A DNA stretch of 6,140 nucleotides from Bacillota bacterium (GCA_023442905.1 JAEZWY010000187.1:1-6140), one strand, 5' to 3'; shown: positions 1-5,959, counted from the first letter of the stretch. The notes: generated by a model from the letters alone, not told the origin. Translations and numbers: made by a program.

Positions 1-1062
1 CCTGAAAAATTCTCAAATAAAACAAACGGGATTACTTTCCGTCGTTGGTTAATGGCATCTAACCCGTCGTTAATAAACTTTATTGATGAACACATTGGGA
101 CAAAATGGCGTGAAGATGCTGACTTAACAGACTTATTAGCATTCGAAAATGATGATAAGGTACTAGATGAATTACGTCGTATTAAGAAAGAAAATAAAAA
201 TGCCTTGGCAGACCACTTGCAGCGCACACGTGACATTAATATTGACCGTCATTCAATTGTAGATGTACAAATTAAACGTATTCATGAGTACAAGCGTCAA
301 CAAATGCTGGCCTTATACATCATCTACAAATACCATGAAATTAAAGCAGGGAACATTCCTGGAACGCCAATTACCATTATTTTCGGTGGTAAAGCAGCGC
401 CAGCCTATACTATTGCTAAAGATATTATTCATTTAATCTTGTCATTATCAGAATTAATTGAAAATGACTTAGACGTGGCACCACACTTGAAAGTGGTATT
501 CGTAGACAACTACAACGTGTCTGAAGCGGAATACTTAATTCCAGCAGCCAATATCTCTGAGCAAATTTCATTAGCTTCTAAAGAAGCTTCTGGTACTGGT
601 AACATGAAATTCATGTTAAATGGGGCATTAACTATCATGACTTGGGATGGGGCAAACGTTGAAATCGCTGAACAAGTAGGTGAAGAGAACGTTTATCCAT
701 TTGGTAAATCAAGTGAAGAAATCGTTAACCTATACGCCACAGATGGTTACGACCCACAATACTACTATAAACAAGAACGGATTAAACCAATCGTAGATTT
801 CATTATCTCTGATGAATTAATGGCTTATGGTATTCCAGACCGCTTACACCGTCTATATAATGACATGACCAATAAAGATTACTTCATGGCCTTGATTGAC
901 TTAGAAGAATTTATTGATGTAAAAGAAAAAGTTTACTACGACTATGAAGATCGTCGCGACTGGACCCGTCGTTCTTTAATCAATATTGCGAATGCGGGTT
1001 ACTTCTCAGCAGATCGTACGATTGAAGAATACAATAATGATATTTGGCATTTAGACCAATAA
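1..1062 (+). CDS. glgP: Glycogen/maltodextrin phosphorylase, C-terminal part (5' end outside window)
   Basis: This enzyme removes glucose-1-phosphate from the non-reducing ends of alpha-1,4-glucans with pyridoxal phosphate (PLP) as cofactor, in the cytoplasm. The reading frame is open from base 1; the first in-frame ATG at 52 is internal. The 17 codons before it encode KTNGITFRRWL, a conserved phosphorylase stretch. About 353 residues are visible, against roughly 750-850 for the family, so this is the C-terminal catalytic/PLP domain. Visible family blocks are KRIHEYKRQ (274-300), FGGKAAPAY, and the PLP site EASGTGNMKF, whose lysine codon is at 607-609, followed by a DGANVEI block. The block normally read as TIGTxDGANVEI is TIMTWDGANVEI here, a mild variation. 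No frameshift is seen. In Firmicutes glgP is commonly the last gene of a glycogen operon. The terminator just downstream fits that, but the upstream genes are not in view. Confidence 0.96.
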   Translation, partial: PEKFSNKTNGITFRRWLMASNPSLINFIDEHIGTKWREDADLTDLLAFENDDKVLDELRRIKKENKNALADHLQRTRDINIDRHSIVDVQIKRIHEYKRQQMLALYIIYKYHEIKAGNIPGTPITIIFGGKAAPAYTIAKDIIHLILSLSELIENDLDVAPHLKVVFVDNYNVSEAEYLIPAANISEQISLASKEASGTGNMKFMLNGALTIMTWDGANVEIAEQVGEENVYPFGKSSEEIVNLYATDGYDPQYYYKQERIKPIVDFIISDELMAYGIPDRLHRLYNDMTNKDYFMALIDLEEFIDVKEKVYYDYEDRRDWTRRSLINIANAGYFSADRTIEEYNNDIWHLDQ

Positions 1063-1090
1063 TCATTAGTTAAAACAAGTGCATAATCAA

Positions 1091-1132
1091 AAGAAGCCGA
1101 GCATATTAAAAGTTATTTGCTCGGTTTTTCTT
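1091..1132 (+). terminator. Rho-independent terminator after glycogen phosphorylase
   Basis: The arm CCGAGCA (1097-1103) pairs with TGCTCGG (1118-1124) around a 14-nt loop and is followed by TTTTTCTT (1125-1132). The flanking AAGAA and TTCTT can lengthen the stem. It lies about 30 bp after the glgP stop and would end the glycogen transcript before the next unit. Confidence 0.85.
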
Positions 1133-1159
1133 GTATCTTGCTATTTGAAAGTAGATAAT
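1131..1159 (+). promoter_or_regulatory. Candidate sigma-A promoter of the PTS IIB-ROK unit
   Basis: The -35 candidate TTGTAT (1131-1136, 3/6 match) and -10 candidate GATAAT (1154-1159, 5/6 match) are separated by 17 bp. It sits directly after the upstream terminator and about 60 bp before the IIB start. Expected transcription start is near 1166. The weak -35 is the main uncertainty. Confidence 0.5.
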
Positions 1160-1160
1160 A

Positions 1161-1176
1161 ATGTAAATGGTTTCAT
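1161..1176 (+). promoter_or_regulatory. cre-like site (CcpA operator candidate)
   Basis: The sequence TGTAAATGGTTTCA (1162-1175) matches the cre consensus TGWAANCGNTNWCA at all positions except the central C, which is T. It is flanked by A and T, so the whole block is a near-palindrome. It begins two bases after the candidate -10 and spans the expected transcription start. That placement is typical for CcpA-mediated repression by preferred sugars, and it fits a PTS/sugar kinase unit downstream. This is a sequence match only. Confidence 0.55.
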
Positions 1177-1222
1177 AGCGGTTAGTTTAAATGGAATGGA
1201 TCCGTAAAAGGAGGATAAGCGG

Positions 1223-1546
1223 TTGAAAAAAGTATTAATTGTTTGTGCGGGCGGGATGTCATCATCATTGGTTGCTAAGAAGGCAACGGCCCTGTTTCAA
1301 ACAGCAGGAAAAGCTATCGAAGTAAATGCCACATCAGTGTATGCAGGGCAAAAAGCCATTGAAGATGATCAATATGATCTGTATTTAGTCAGTCCACAAA
1401 CGAGAATGTTTTTTGATCAATTAGCTAAATTCGCTAATCGGACGCATAAACCCATTGCCAAGATTCCACCACAAGCCTATGTACCCTTACCAAGGCAAAC
1501 GCAAATGCTGGCAGATTTAATTGAAGTGCACCTTGAAAACAGATGA
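1223..1546 (+). CDS. PTS system lactose/cellobiose-family IIB component, stand-alone
   Basis: IIB proteins of this family carry phosphate from IIA to the incoming sugar on a cysteine near the N terminus. The product has 107 residues, the normal size for a free-standing IIB. Its N terminus reads KKVLIVCAGGMSSSLVAKK, with the phospho-acceptor Cys8 and the following phosphate-binding loop, as in CelA/ChbB-type proteins. The start is TTG at 1223. It is supported by AAGGAGG at 1208-1214, eight bases upstream, and by the family motif beginning immediately after it. No IIA or IIC gene is in the window, so it must work with partners elsewhere or have another role. The ROK kinase gene follows 85 bp later on the same strand with no terminator between, suggesting co-transcription. 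The substrate cannot be told from sequence; a beta-glucoside or chito-oligosaccharide is the family-based guess. Confidence 0.9.
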   Translation: MKKVLIVCAGGMSSSLVAKKATALFQTAGKAIEVNATSVYAGQKAIEDDQYDLYLVSPQTRMFFDQLAKFANRTHKPIAKIPPQAYVPLPRQTQMLADLIEVHLENR

Positions 1547-1619
1547 AGAGTTGAAAATGTAAAAAGACTTTAGATTCATGATAAAGTAAGTGAAAGTATC
1601 TCATAAGCAGGCATATTTT

Positions 1620-1624
1620 GGAGG
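1620..1624 (+). promoter_or_regulatory. Ribosome binding site deciding the ROK kinase start
   Basis: GGAGG lies seven bases before ATG 1632. The longer reading frame beginning with GTG at 1590 has no Shine-Dalgarno sequence, and its extra 14 residues contain no conserved motif. The ATG at 1632 is therefore the chosen start. Confidence 0.85.
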
Positions 1625-1631
1625 CAGGTTA

Positions 1632-2546
1632 ATGACAGAGCAAGCATTATATTTAGGTATAGATATTGGCGGTACAAATATCAAGTCAGGACTGGTAGAT
1701 AAGTCGGGGCGAGTTACTAATCAGAATAAAGGGAAGACACCCCAAAATTTAACGGATTTAAAATTAGCAATCATAGATATTGTCGACCAAGCGAAAGCAC
1801 AAGTGGGTGGCCAACTAAAAGGTGTAGCATTTTCTGCGCCTGGACGAGTAGTTTCAGAAACAGGTGTTGTCCATGTCGGTGGTGCAATTCCTTTTATCGA
1901 TGGGTTAAATTTTAAATCTTTTATCCAAGAAAACTTTGGCTTGTCGGCAGCAGCAATTAATGACGGGAAGGCAGCGGCTCAAGCTGAATTATGGCAAGGC
2001 CATTTAATGGATGTCGATAATGGATTGGTTTTACTTTTAGGGACTGGTGTAGGTGGTGGTATTGTTTTAAATGGACAACTCCATCAAGGTAGTCACTTCC
2101 AAGCGGGTGAATTGTCCTATATGTATGCGTCTTCTAGTGATATGACCACAGAGAACGCGATGGGTAGACGCGGATCTGCAGTTGTTTTCGTAAATAAATC
2201 TAGAGAACTATTAGGGTTGGCACCAGGAGATGGGGAAGAGGTATTCCAAGCTTTAGAAGAAGGGTCTAGCCCTGAAGTCACGGCCTTATTCGATCAATAC
2301 TGCCAAGATATCGTTTATATCATTCACACCCTACAAATTTCCTTAGACCTTGATCGGGTTATTTTTGGTAGTGGAATCTCCGCTCAACCACTATTATTAG
2401 AAGGAATCCAAAACAAATATAATGAAATAAGAGACCGTGTAGAATGGTTCAAAAACTCATTTGAGCCGATTGAAATTGGCTTATGTAAATATGGTAGTGA
2501 AGCCAATTTGATTGGTGCTGTTTACCAACTATTGATAGAAGAGTAA
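1632..2546 (+). CDS. ROK-family sugar kinase, zinc-motif-lacking (BglK-like)
   Basis: This is a predicted cytoplasmic ATP-dependent kinase of a sugar or glycoside. Its 304 residues match the usual ROK length. The N-terminal ATP-binding motif is LYLGIDIGGTNIKSG (about residues 6-20). The catalytic-base region is INDGKAAAQAELW, with Asp111. The second phosphate-binding block is LLLGTGVGGGIVLNG (134-148), and the C-terminal half has IFGSGIS (244-250) and SEANLIGAVYQL. The canonical ROK zinc site (a GH motif followed by CxCGxxGCxE) is absent; the equivalent stretch reads AGELSYMY with no cysteine cluster. Zinc-free ROK members of this kind include beta-glucoside kinases (BglK), so phosphorylation of a disaccharide such as cellobiose is plausible. 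A glucokinase-like or aminosugar kinase role cannot be excluded. No helix-turn-helix is present, so it is not a ROK repressor. It probably shares the cre-controlled promoter upstream of the IIB gene. Confidence 0.88.
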   Translation: MTEQALYLGIDIGGTNIKSGLVDKSGRVTNQNKGKTPQNLTDLKLAIIDIVDQAKAQVGGQLKGVAFSAPGRVVSETGVVHVGGAIPFIDGLNFKSFIQENFGLSAAAINDGKAAAQAELWQGHLMDVDNGLVLLLGTGVGGGIVLNGQLHQGSHFQAGELSYMYASSSDMTTENAMGRRGSAVVFVNKSRELLGLAPGDGEEVFQALEEGSSPEVTALFDQYCQDIVYIIHTLQISLDLDRVIFGSGISAQPLLLEGIQNKYNEIRDRVEWFKNSFEPIEIGLCKYGSEANLIGAVYQLLIEE

Positions 2547-2547
2547 T

Positions 2548-2577
2548 AAAAAACTACCGTTTTACCGGTAGTTTTTT
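2548..2577. terminator. Bidirectional terminator between convergent operons
   Basis: The stem ACTACCG/CGGTAGT, extended by A/T pairs (2548-2559 with 2566-2577), encloses a 6-nt loop. It ends in a T run on the + strand (2572-2578) and, read leftward, in the T complement of the A run at 2548-2553. It lies between the ROK kinase stop (2546) and the dipeptidase stop (2582) and can end both transcripts. Confidence 0.9.
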
Positions 2578-2581
2578 TATT

Positions 2582-3757
2582 TTATTCAAATGTACCGAAA
2601 CGAACGGCTTGTCCATCAGCGACCATGACTTCACCTTTGGCAATTACTGTATCGATATCAAGTGTTTCTTTATCTAATAATAGGATATCAGCATCTTTGT
2701 TTACGGCAAGTTGTCCTTTGTGGTCAAGTTTTAACATTCTAGCAGGGTTAGATGTAACAGCTTGTAGAGCAATTTCTAGTGGAATCATTTCTCTTTGAAC
2801 GGCTTCTTGAATACCAATTAACAACGATCTAGCGCTCGCCACACCAATGCGTAGGAAATTACCATTTTCATCAAAGCTTGGTAAGCTACCTTGTCCATCA
2901 GAAGTTAGTGTGATGCATTCAGGAGATAATCCTTCATCCAATACTTGACGTAGGATGCGTCTAAATGGCACTTCTCCATCTAGTTCTTCCGTTTGGTCGG
3001 GGTTTTCACTAGCAGTAACATCGAATGTACCACCTAATTTAGCAAAAGCAATTGCTTCATCTACTAACTCTTGGCTACGGCCGATATGGGTTGGATAGAA
3101 GATGGTTGCTGGAATATCTGTCTCTTTTAATGCTTGGAAAATGAATTTTAATCTGTCTTTTCCAGGTCCAACATGGATGTTTACAACGCCAGCTTTACCA
3201 GCAAGTAGACCACCAACACGGGAATCAGCACAAGCATGGGCAAACTGTTCAAATGTTGGTGCACCGTTACGGTGGTCTGAAATGGCTACTTCACCGATAC
3301 CGATAGCCTTATCAATTACCATAATATCTTTAATAATAGAGTCAGTAACAGTTTCAATTGGTAGACGGTAGTTTCCAATATACACATAAGTGGAAATACC
3401 TTCGATTTCTAATGCGTGTGCTTTAGATAGTAGGGCAACATCGTCGCGGCCTACACCGTCAGTTCCAAGTAGACCAGCAACAGTTGTGACACCAGCAGTT
3501 GTTAGGTCTGTTAGTTTCACTTCAGGTGTACGGTTTTGGAAGCCATTTTCACCACCACCGCCAAGTAGATGGAAGTGAGCATCAATAAAGCCAGGACTAG
3601 CTATTTTCCCAGTACCATCAATTTCTTCGATGGTTATACCAGTGATATTAGCTTCGATATGGTCTTCAATAGCGATAATGCGGTGACCTGCTATTAAGAT
3701 ATCTTTTTGACCGATATGTGCGGGTGCATAGATATCAACGTTACGAATAATTTTCAT
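2582..3757 (-). CDS. iadA: Isoaspartyl dipeptidase (beta-aspartyl-peptidase), amidohydrolase superfamily
   Basis: This enzyme hydrolyses beta-aspartyl (isoaspartyl) dipeptides, which arise from damaged proteins and from asparagine-rich or bacterial polymers. Its 391 residues match the E. coli IadA length. Metal-site residues seen, compared with E. coli IadA from memory, are His61 and His63 (DAHFH), His195 (VNIHVG), His224 (YPTHIGR) and Asp287 (TSDGQG). Substrate-site matches are the GGGGE motif with Glu70, Tyr130 (IGNY), Arg163 (SDHR), Arg227 and Ser291. The RTPEV block after the GGGGE loop is diagnostic for the family. The position of the bridging carboxylated lysine (E. coli Lys162) is a glutamate, Glu156 (codon 3290-3292). 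The ATG at 3757 has AAAGGAAG (complement of 3765-3772) seven bases upstream. The gene lies 54 bp after the transporter gene on the same strand with no terminator between, so the two form an operon. The protein is probably cytoplasmic, with no signal peptide. Confidence 0.94.
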   Translation of the reverse strand: MKIIRNVDIYAPAHIGQKDILIAGHRIIAIEDHIEANITGITIEEIDGTGKIASPGFIDAHFHLLGGGGENGFQNRTPEVKLTDLTTAGVTTVAGLLGTDGVGRDDVALLSKAHALEIEGISTYVYIGNYRLPIETVTDSIIKDIMVIDKAIGIGEVAISDHRNGAPTFEQFAHACADSRVGGLLAGKAGVVNIHVGPGKDRLKFIFQALKETDIPATIFYPTHIGRSQELVDEAIAFAKLGGTFDVTASENPDQTEELDGEVPFRRILRQVLDEGLSPECITLTSDGQGSLPSFDENGNFLRIGVASARSLLIGIQEAVQREMIPLEIALQAVTSNPARMLKLDHKGQLAVNKDADILLLDKETLDIDTVIAKGEVMVADGQAVRFGTFE

Positions 3758-3811
3758 TGAGATACTTCCTTTCTGAATTCTTTAACTGATTGATTGAATT
3801 GATTTAGATAA

Positions 3812-5521
3812 TTATTGGTAGCCAATAGCAATCGCTAGGAAGATAAAGGCTGTACCTAGTGCGAATAAGAATACTTGCATCTTGATTTGGAATTTAGCCC
3901 AGTCACTCCAGTCAATTCTAGCTGCGGCTAAACAACCAACCAAACTAGCGGATACTGGTGTAAAGGCATCCACGAAACCTGAACCCAGTTGGAACGCTAA
4001 GACAGCAACCTGACGAGACACCCCGATAATATCTGCTAATGGTGCCATAATCGGCATTGTAAGGGCTGCTTGACCTGAATTTGATGTAACGACTAAGTTG
4101 AATAAACTTTGGAAAATATACATAAACCATGCACCAAAGATAGCAGGTACATGAGATAGGATATTCCCTACACTATATAGAATGGTATTTAAGGCAGAGA
4201 AAGTACCAGCATCTGAACCACCTAAAACGAGTAAAATACCTTTCGCCATCCCAACGACAACAGCAGTTGGCGCTAAATCAGATACACCTTCAGTGAAAGC
4301 ATAGGCGATATCATTAATTGTTAGATTATCCAGCTTAAAGATTAGTGCAGTAATCCCTGAAAGTAAGCCCATTATAAAGAATTGTGAAGCTAATTCTGGG
4401 ATAGAAAATCCAAGCGACATTACACCGTATACAATCCAGACTAAACCTAATAACATCTCAAGTAAAATAATTTTGTGACCAAGTAAGAATGGTTTTTGTC
4501 CTTGTTGATTTTGAGCTTGATCATTTCTGAAGAATGCATCAGAGTGGAATGAAGGTGAAGCTTCAGGATTGGCTTTAATTTTTCGAGCGTAAAGCAGTAA
4601 GAAACCACATGCTAGCGTTGTGATAACTAACCACATAAAGATACGGAAACCAGCACCAGATAAGGCAGGTAAGCCTGCAATACCTTGGGCAATTGCAATT
4701 GAAAATGGACTCATCCATGAGGTTGCATTCCCGATTTGTGAAGCCACAAATGTAATGGTTACGGCGGTAATTGAATCATAGCCTAATGCCACACAGAATG
4801 GGGCGATAATCATTACGAATGGGATAACCTGTTCAGAAGCTCCAAAAGTTGCACCGGAAAAAGAGAAAATAAAGAATATTAAGGGTAGGGCAAGATGTTC
4901 AAAACCTTTGGCATTATTTACAAAGGCGTAAATACCTGCATCAATGGCACCAGTTTTCATGATGATACCGAAAGATCCCCCAACTACTAAAAGTAAGGCC
5001 ACGATACCAATTGCTGAGCCATAACGGTCTCCGGTTACTAAACCTTCAAAAATATAATTTAAGAAACCAAAGCCATAGTGGTCATCGGTACCCCAAATAC
5101 CTGCAGTTTTGTTTAAATTGATAGAGGTATCATAAATAGTGTCACCATACATTTCATAGAGTTCTGCTTCCTCTAAACCAACTTCAGATAGGGAATCTAA
5201 TGAAAGGTTGCTTGTGTTTTCAAGCAAGTTATTTAACCCTTCACTATCCACTTCTAAGTCGGCTAGCGCTTCTGGCTGATCTGCTAAGCTATTTAAGTTG
5301 TTGATTAATACATCCTCTTTTAAGGGGTGCATATAGCGGAATGACCCTTGTTGTAAGACAACACGAGAGGCAGTTTCACCATTACCAACCTCATATTGAA
5401 TTTCCTCAGTCGTATATTTACCGGCTGGGACAACAAATGTGAGTAACCAAGCACATAGGACGATGCCTAGTATAATAACGTATGTATGAGGTGTTTGAAA
5501 CCTCGGTTTATTTGATGTCAT
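3812..5521 (-). CDS. yfcC: YfcC-family membrane transporter with an acidic extracytoplasmic insertion
   Basis: This is an integral membrane carrier of the YfcC family in the C4-dicarboxylate/ion transporter superfamily. Databases often name such proteins putative basic amino acid antiporters; the real substrate is uncertain. The 569 residues start with PHTYVIILGIVLCAWLLTFVVPAG, the characteristic first membrane segment. Further hydrophobic segments lie at about 168-187, 210-226, 231-247, 251-263, 292-311, 350-371, 378-396, 418-433, 458-476 and 546-567. Family blocks include TGAIDAGI (190-197), FGASEQVIPF (226-235) and the C-terminal NSGQAALTMPIMAPLAD, followed by FQLGSGFVDAFTPVSASLVG. Family members are typically about 460-510 residues. 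The excess here is an acidic, Leu/Asp/Glu/Asn-rich stretch at about 70-137 after the first membrane segment. The ATG at 5521 follows AAAGGAG (complement of 5528-5534) by six bases. It is first in an operon with iadA, so uptake of isoaspartyl dipeptides or exchange of their amino-acid products is plausible. Confidence 0.9.
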   Translation of the reverse strand: MTSNKPRFQTPHTYVIILGIVLCAWLLTFVVPAGKYTTEEIQYEVGNGETASRVVLQQGSFRYMHPLKEDVLINNLNSLADQPEALADLEVDSEGLNNLLENTSNLSLDSLSEVGLEEAELYEMYGDTIYDTSINLNKTAGIWGTDDHYGFGFLNYIFEGLVTGDRYGSAIGIVALLLVVGGSFGIIMKTGAIDAGIYAFVNNAKGFEHLALPLIFFIFSFSGATFGASEQVIPFVMIIAPFCVALGYDSITAVTITFVASQIGNATSWMSPFSIAIAQGIAGLPALSGAGFRIFMWLVITTLACGFLLLYARKIKANPEASPSFHSDAFFRNDQAQNQQGQKPFLLGHKIILLEMLLGLVWIVYGVMSLGFSIPELASQFFIMGLLSGITALIFKLDNLTINDIAYAFTEGVSDLAPTAVVVGMAKGILLVLGGSDAGTFSALNTILYSVGNILSHVPAIFGAWFMYIFQSLFNLVVTSNSGQAALTMPIMAPLADIIGVSRQVAVLAFQLGSGFVDAFTPVSASLVGCLAAARIDWSDWAKFQIKMQVFLFALGTAFIFLAIAIGYQ

Positions 5522-5537
5522 AAGTCTCTCCTTTAAA

Positions 5538-5557
5538 TATTAAATTTCTATTAAATT
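5538..5557 (-). repeat. Tandem 9-bp direct repeat overlapping the yfcC -10 region
   Basis: The 9-mer TATTAAATT (+ strand) occurs at 5538-5546 and again at 5549-5557, a spacing of 11 bp or about one helical turn. It overlaps the first bases of the candidate -10 hexamer and covers the expected transcription start. It could be a binding site for a transcription factor that reads direct repeats, or just AT-rich leader sequence. The exact repetition and phasing are what the sequence shows. Confidence 0.4.
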
Positions 5558-5583
5558 GTATACTTTTATGAGAGAAATAACAA
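5555..5583 (-). promoter_or_regulatory. Sigma-A promoter of the yfcC-iadA operon
   Basis: Read on the - strand, the -35 is TTGTTA (complement of 5578-5583, 4/6 match) and the -10 is TACAAT (complement of 5555-5560, 5/6 match), separated by 17 bp. It lies 33 bp before the yfcC ATG, giving a leader of roughly 25-30 nt. Confidence 0.7.
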
Positions 5584-5635
5584 CGTCCTTGAACGAAGAA
5601 GCGATCATCAAATGAAGGTGAAGAATAAGGTAATC

Positions 5636-5662
5636 ATACTCAAAGCACGCTATGCTGAGCAT
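5636..5662. repeat. Inverted repeat upstream of the yfcC promoter
   Basis: ATACTCA (5636-5642) and TGAGCAT (5656-5662) pair at six of seven positions, with a G-U pair possible in leftward RNA. An inner GCA/TGC stem (5645-5647 with 5653-5655) encloses a 5-nt loop. It lies about 50 bp upstream of the yfcC -35. It might be an operator or a structured RNA remnant; no T run follows it, so it is not a terminator. Confidence 0.3.
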
Positions 5663-5677
5663 TTTACCCATATACAC

Positions 5678-5712
5678 AAAAAAACCACCTACCGTTGGGA
5701 GTCGGTAGGTGG
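5678..5712 (-). terminator. Strong leftward Rho-independent terminator
   Basis: A perfect 10-bp stem, CCACCTACCG (5685-5694) with CGGTAGGTGG (5703-5712), has an 8-nt loop. On the - strand it is followed by seven T (complement of the A run 5678-5684). It stops transcripts coming from the right, such as read-through from the transposase gene ending at 6003. It thereby insulates the yfcC promoter. There is no T run in the + direction. Confidence 0.85.
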
Positions 5713-5749
5713 CTAACATTTAATCTTTCGTTTGGGAGGAGAAAGATTT

Positions 5750-5821
5750 ATGAAGAAAAGTTTTTATATTGGGTATGTTTATATAATAGCGCGGACCTTT
5801 GAATTTCTCGTGAAGATTTGA
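5750..5821 (+). CDS. Candidate 23-residue peptide ORF with strong ribosome binding site
   Basis: The ATG at 5750 is preceded by GGGAGGAG (5734-5741) at an ideal 8-nt spacing, and the frame closes with TGA at 5819-5821. The peptide begins MKKSFYIGYVYIIA and ends FEFLVKI. It has a basic start, a short hydrophobic/aromatic middle and a basic end. I do not recognise it. No convincing + strand promoter is seen upstream, where only the leftward terminator hairpin lies. It could be a small membrane peptide, a leader peptide, the first codons of a decayed gene, or chance. The ribosome binding site is the only positive evidence. Confidence 0.3.
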   Translation: MKKSFYIGYVYIIARTFEFLVKI

Positions 5822-5848
5822 GATAAAATATTGAAGAAAATGTGAAGA
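5810..5848. repeat. Three helically phased TGAAGA repeats
   Basis: GTGAAGA (5810-5816), TTGAAGA (5831-5837) and GTGAAGA (5842-5848) lie in the same orientation at offsets of 21 and 11 bp, about two turns and one turn of the helix. They end 17 bp before the -35 hexamer of the rightward promoter at 5866. Phased direct repeats upstream of a -35 are a usual arrangement for OmpR/PhoB-type response regulators. No regulator gene is present here to support a specific assignment. Confidence 0.4.
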
Positions 5849-5865
5849 CTGTATTTTCTATATAT

Positions 5866-5895
5866 TTGCTATCATTCATTTGTACAAGGTATACT
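5866..5895 (+). promoter_or_regulatory. Rightward promoter of a missing or minimal gene
   Basis: The -35 is TTGCTA (5866-5871, 4/6 match) and the -10 is TATACT (5890-5895, 5/6 match), with 18-bp spacing. It is followed about 35 bp later by GGAGGAG (5928-5934) and GTG (5942), so promoter, leader and ribosome binding site are all in order. No full-length gene follows. Confidence 0.5.
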
Positions 5896-5903
5896 AGTAC
5901 AAA
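5879..5903. promoter_or_regulatory. Operator-like inverted repeat around the -10
   Basis: TTTGTAC (5879-5885) and GTACAAA (5897-5903) are perfect 7-bp inverted arms separated by 11 bp, and the -10 hexamer lies within the spacer. A repressor dimer bound here would block RNA polymerase. The shape resembles TetR-, MarR- or PadR-type operators in general; I cannot assign a specific family. Confidence 0.5.
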
Positions 5904-5927
5904 AGTTGACTGACGCACAGGCCTTTT

Positions 5928-5959
5928 GGAGGAGATAAATAGTGGGGAAATTTATTTAA
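5928..5959 (+). other. Strong ribosome binding site followed by a 5-codon ORF
   Basis: GGAGGAG (5928-5934) lies seven bases before GTG at 5942, and the frame then reads Met-Gly-Lys-Phe-Ile and stops at TAA (5957-5959). Such a strong start signal on so short a frame suggests one of two things: a gene whose body was removed at the nearby IS junction, or a minimal leader peptide. The two explanations cannot be separated from this sequence. Confidence 0.35.

Noticed and set aside
1590..1631. Longer GTG start for the ROK kinase
   Set aside because: There is no Shine-Dalgarno sequence before the GTG, whereas ATG 1632 has GGAGG seven bases upstream and starts right before the conserved ATP-binding motif.
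3102..3371. Open frame of 89 codons on the + strand
   Set aside because: It lies wholly antisense to the well-supported dipeptidase gene, has no ribosome binding site and shows no protein-family resemblance.
3390..3578. Open frame of 62 codons on the + strand, Ser/Pro-rich
   Set aside because: It is antisense to the dipeptidase gene; its composition is what the reverse of that gene gives.
3945..4130. Open frame of 61 codons on the - strand
   Set aside because: It lies in another frame inside the transporter gene, with no start signal.
5612..5716. 34-codon + strand frame whose ATG overlaps the TGA of a 15-codon frame starting at 5568
   Set aside because: Neither frame has a ribosome binding site, and the longer one runs through the terminator hairpin. 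The ATGA overlap is probably chance.
5582..5720. T-box or riboswitch-type leader for the yfcC operon, prompted by the terminator upstream
   Set aside because: The terminator lies upstream of the yfcC promoter, not between promoter and gene. No T-box core sequence is visible.
5748..5879. 43-codon - strand frame containing KYIEN, the same five residues as in the transposase tail
   Set aside because: It has no ribosome binding site and no further similarity to TnpA. It overlaps the regulatory repeats and is very AT-rich.
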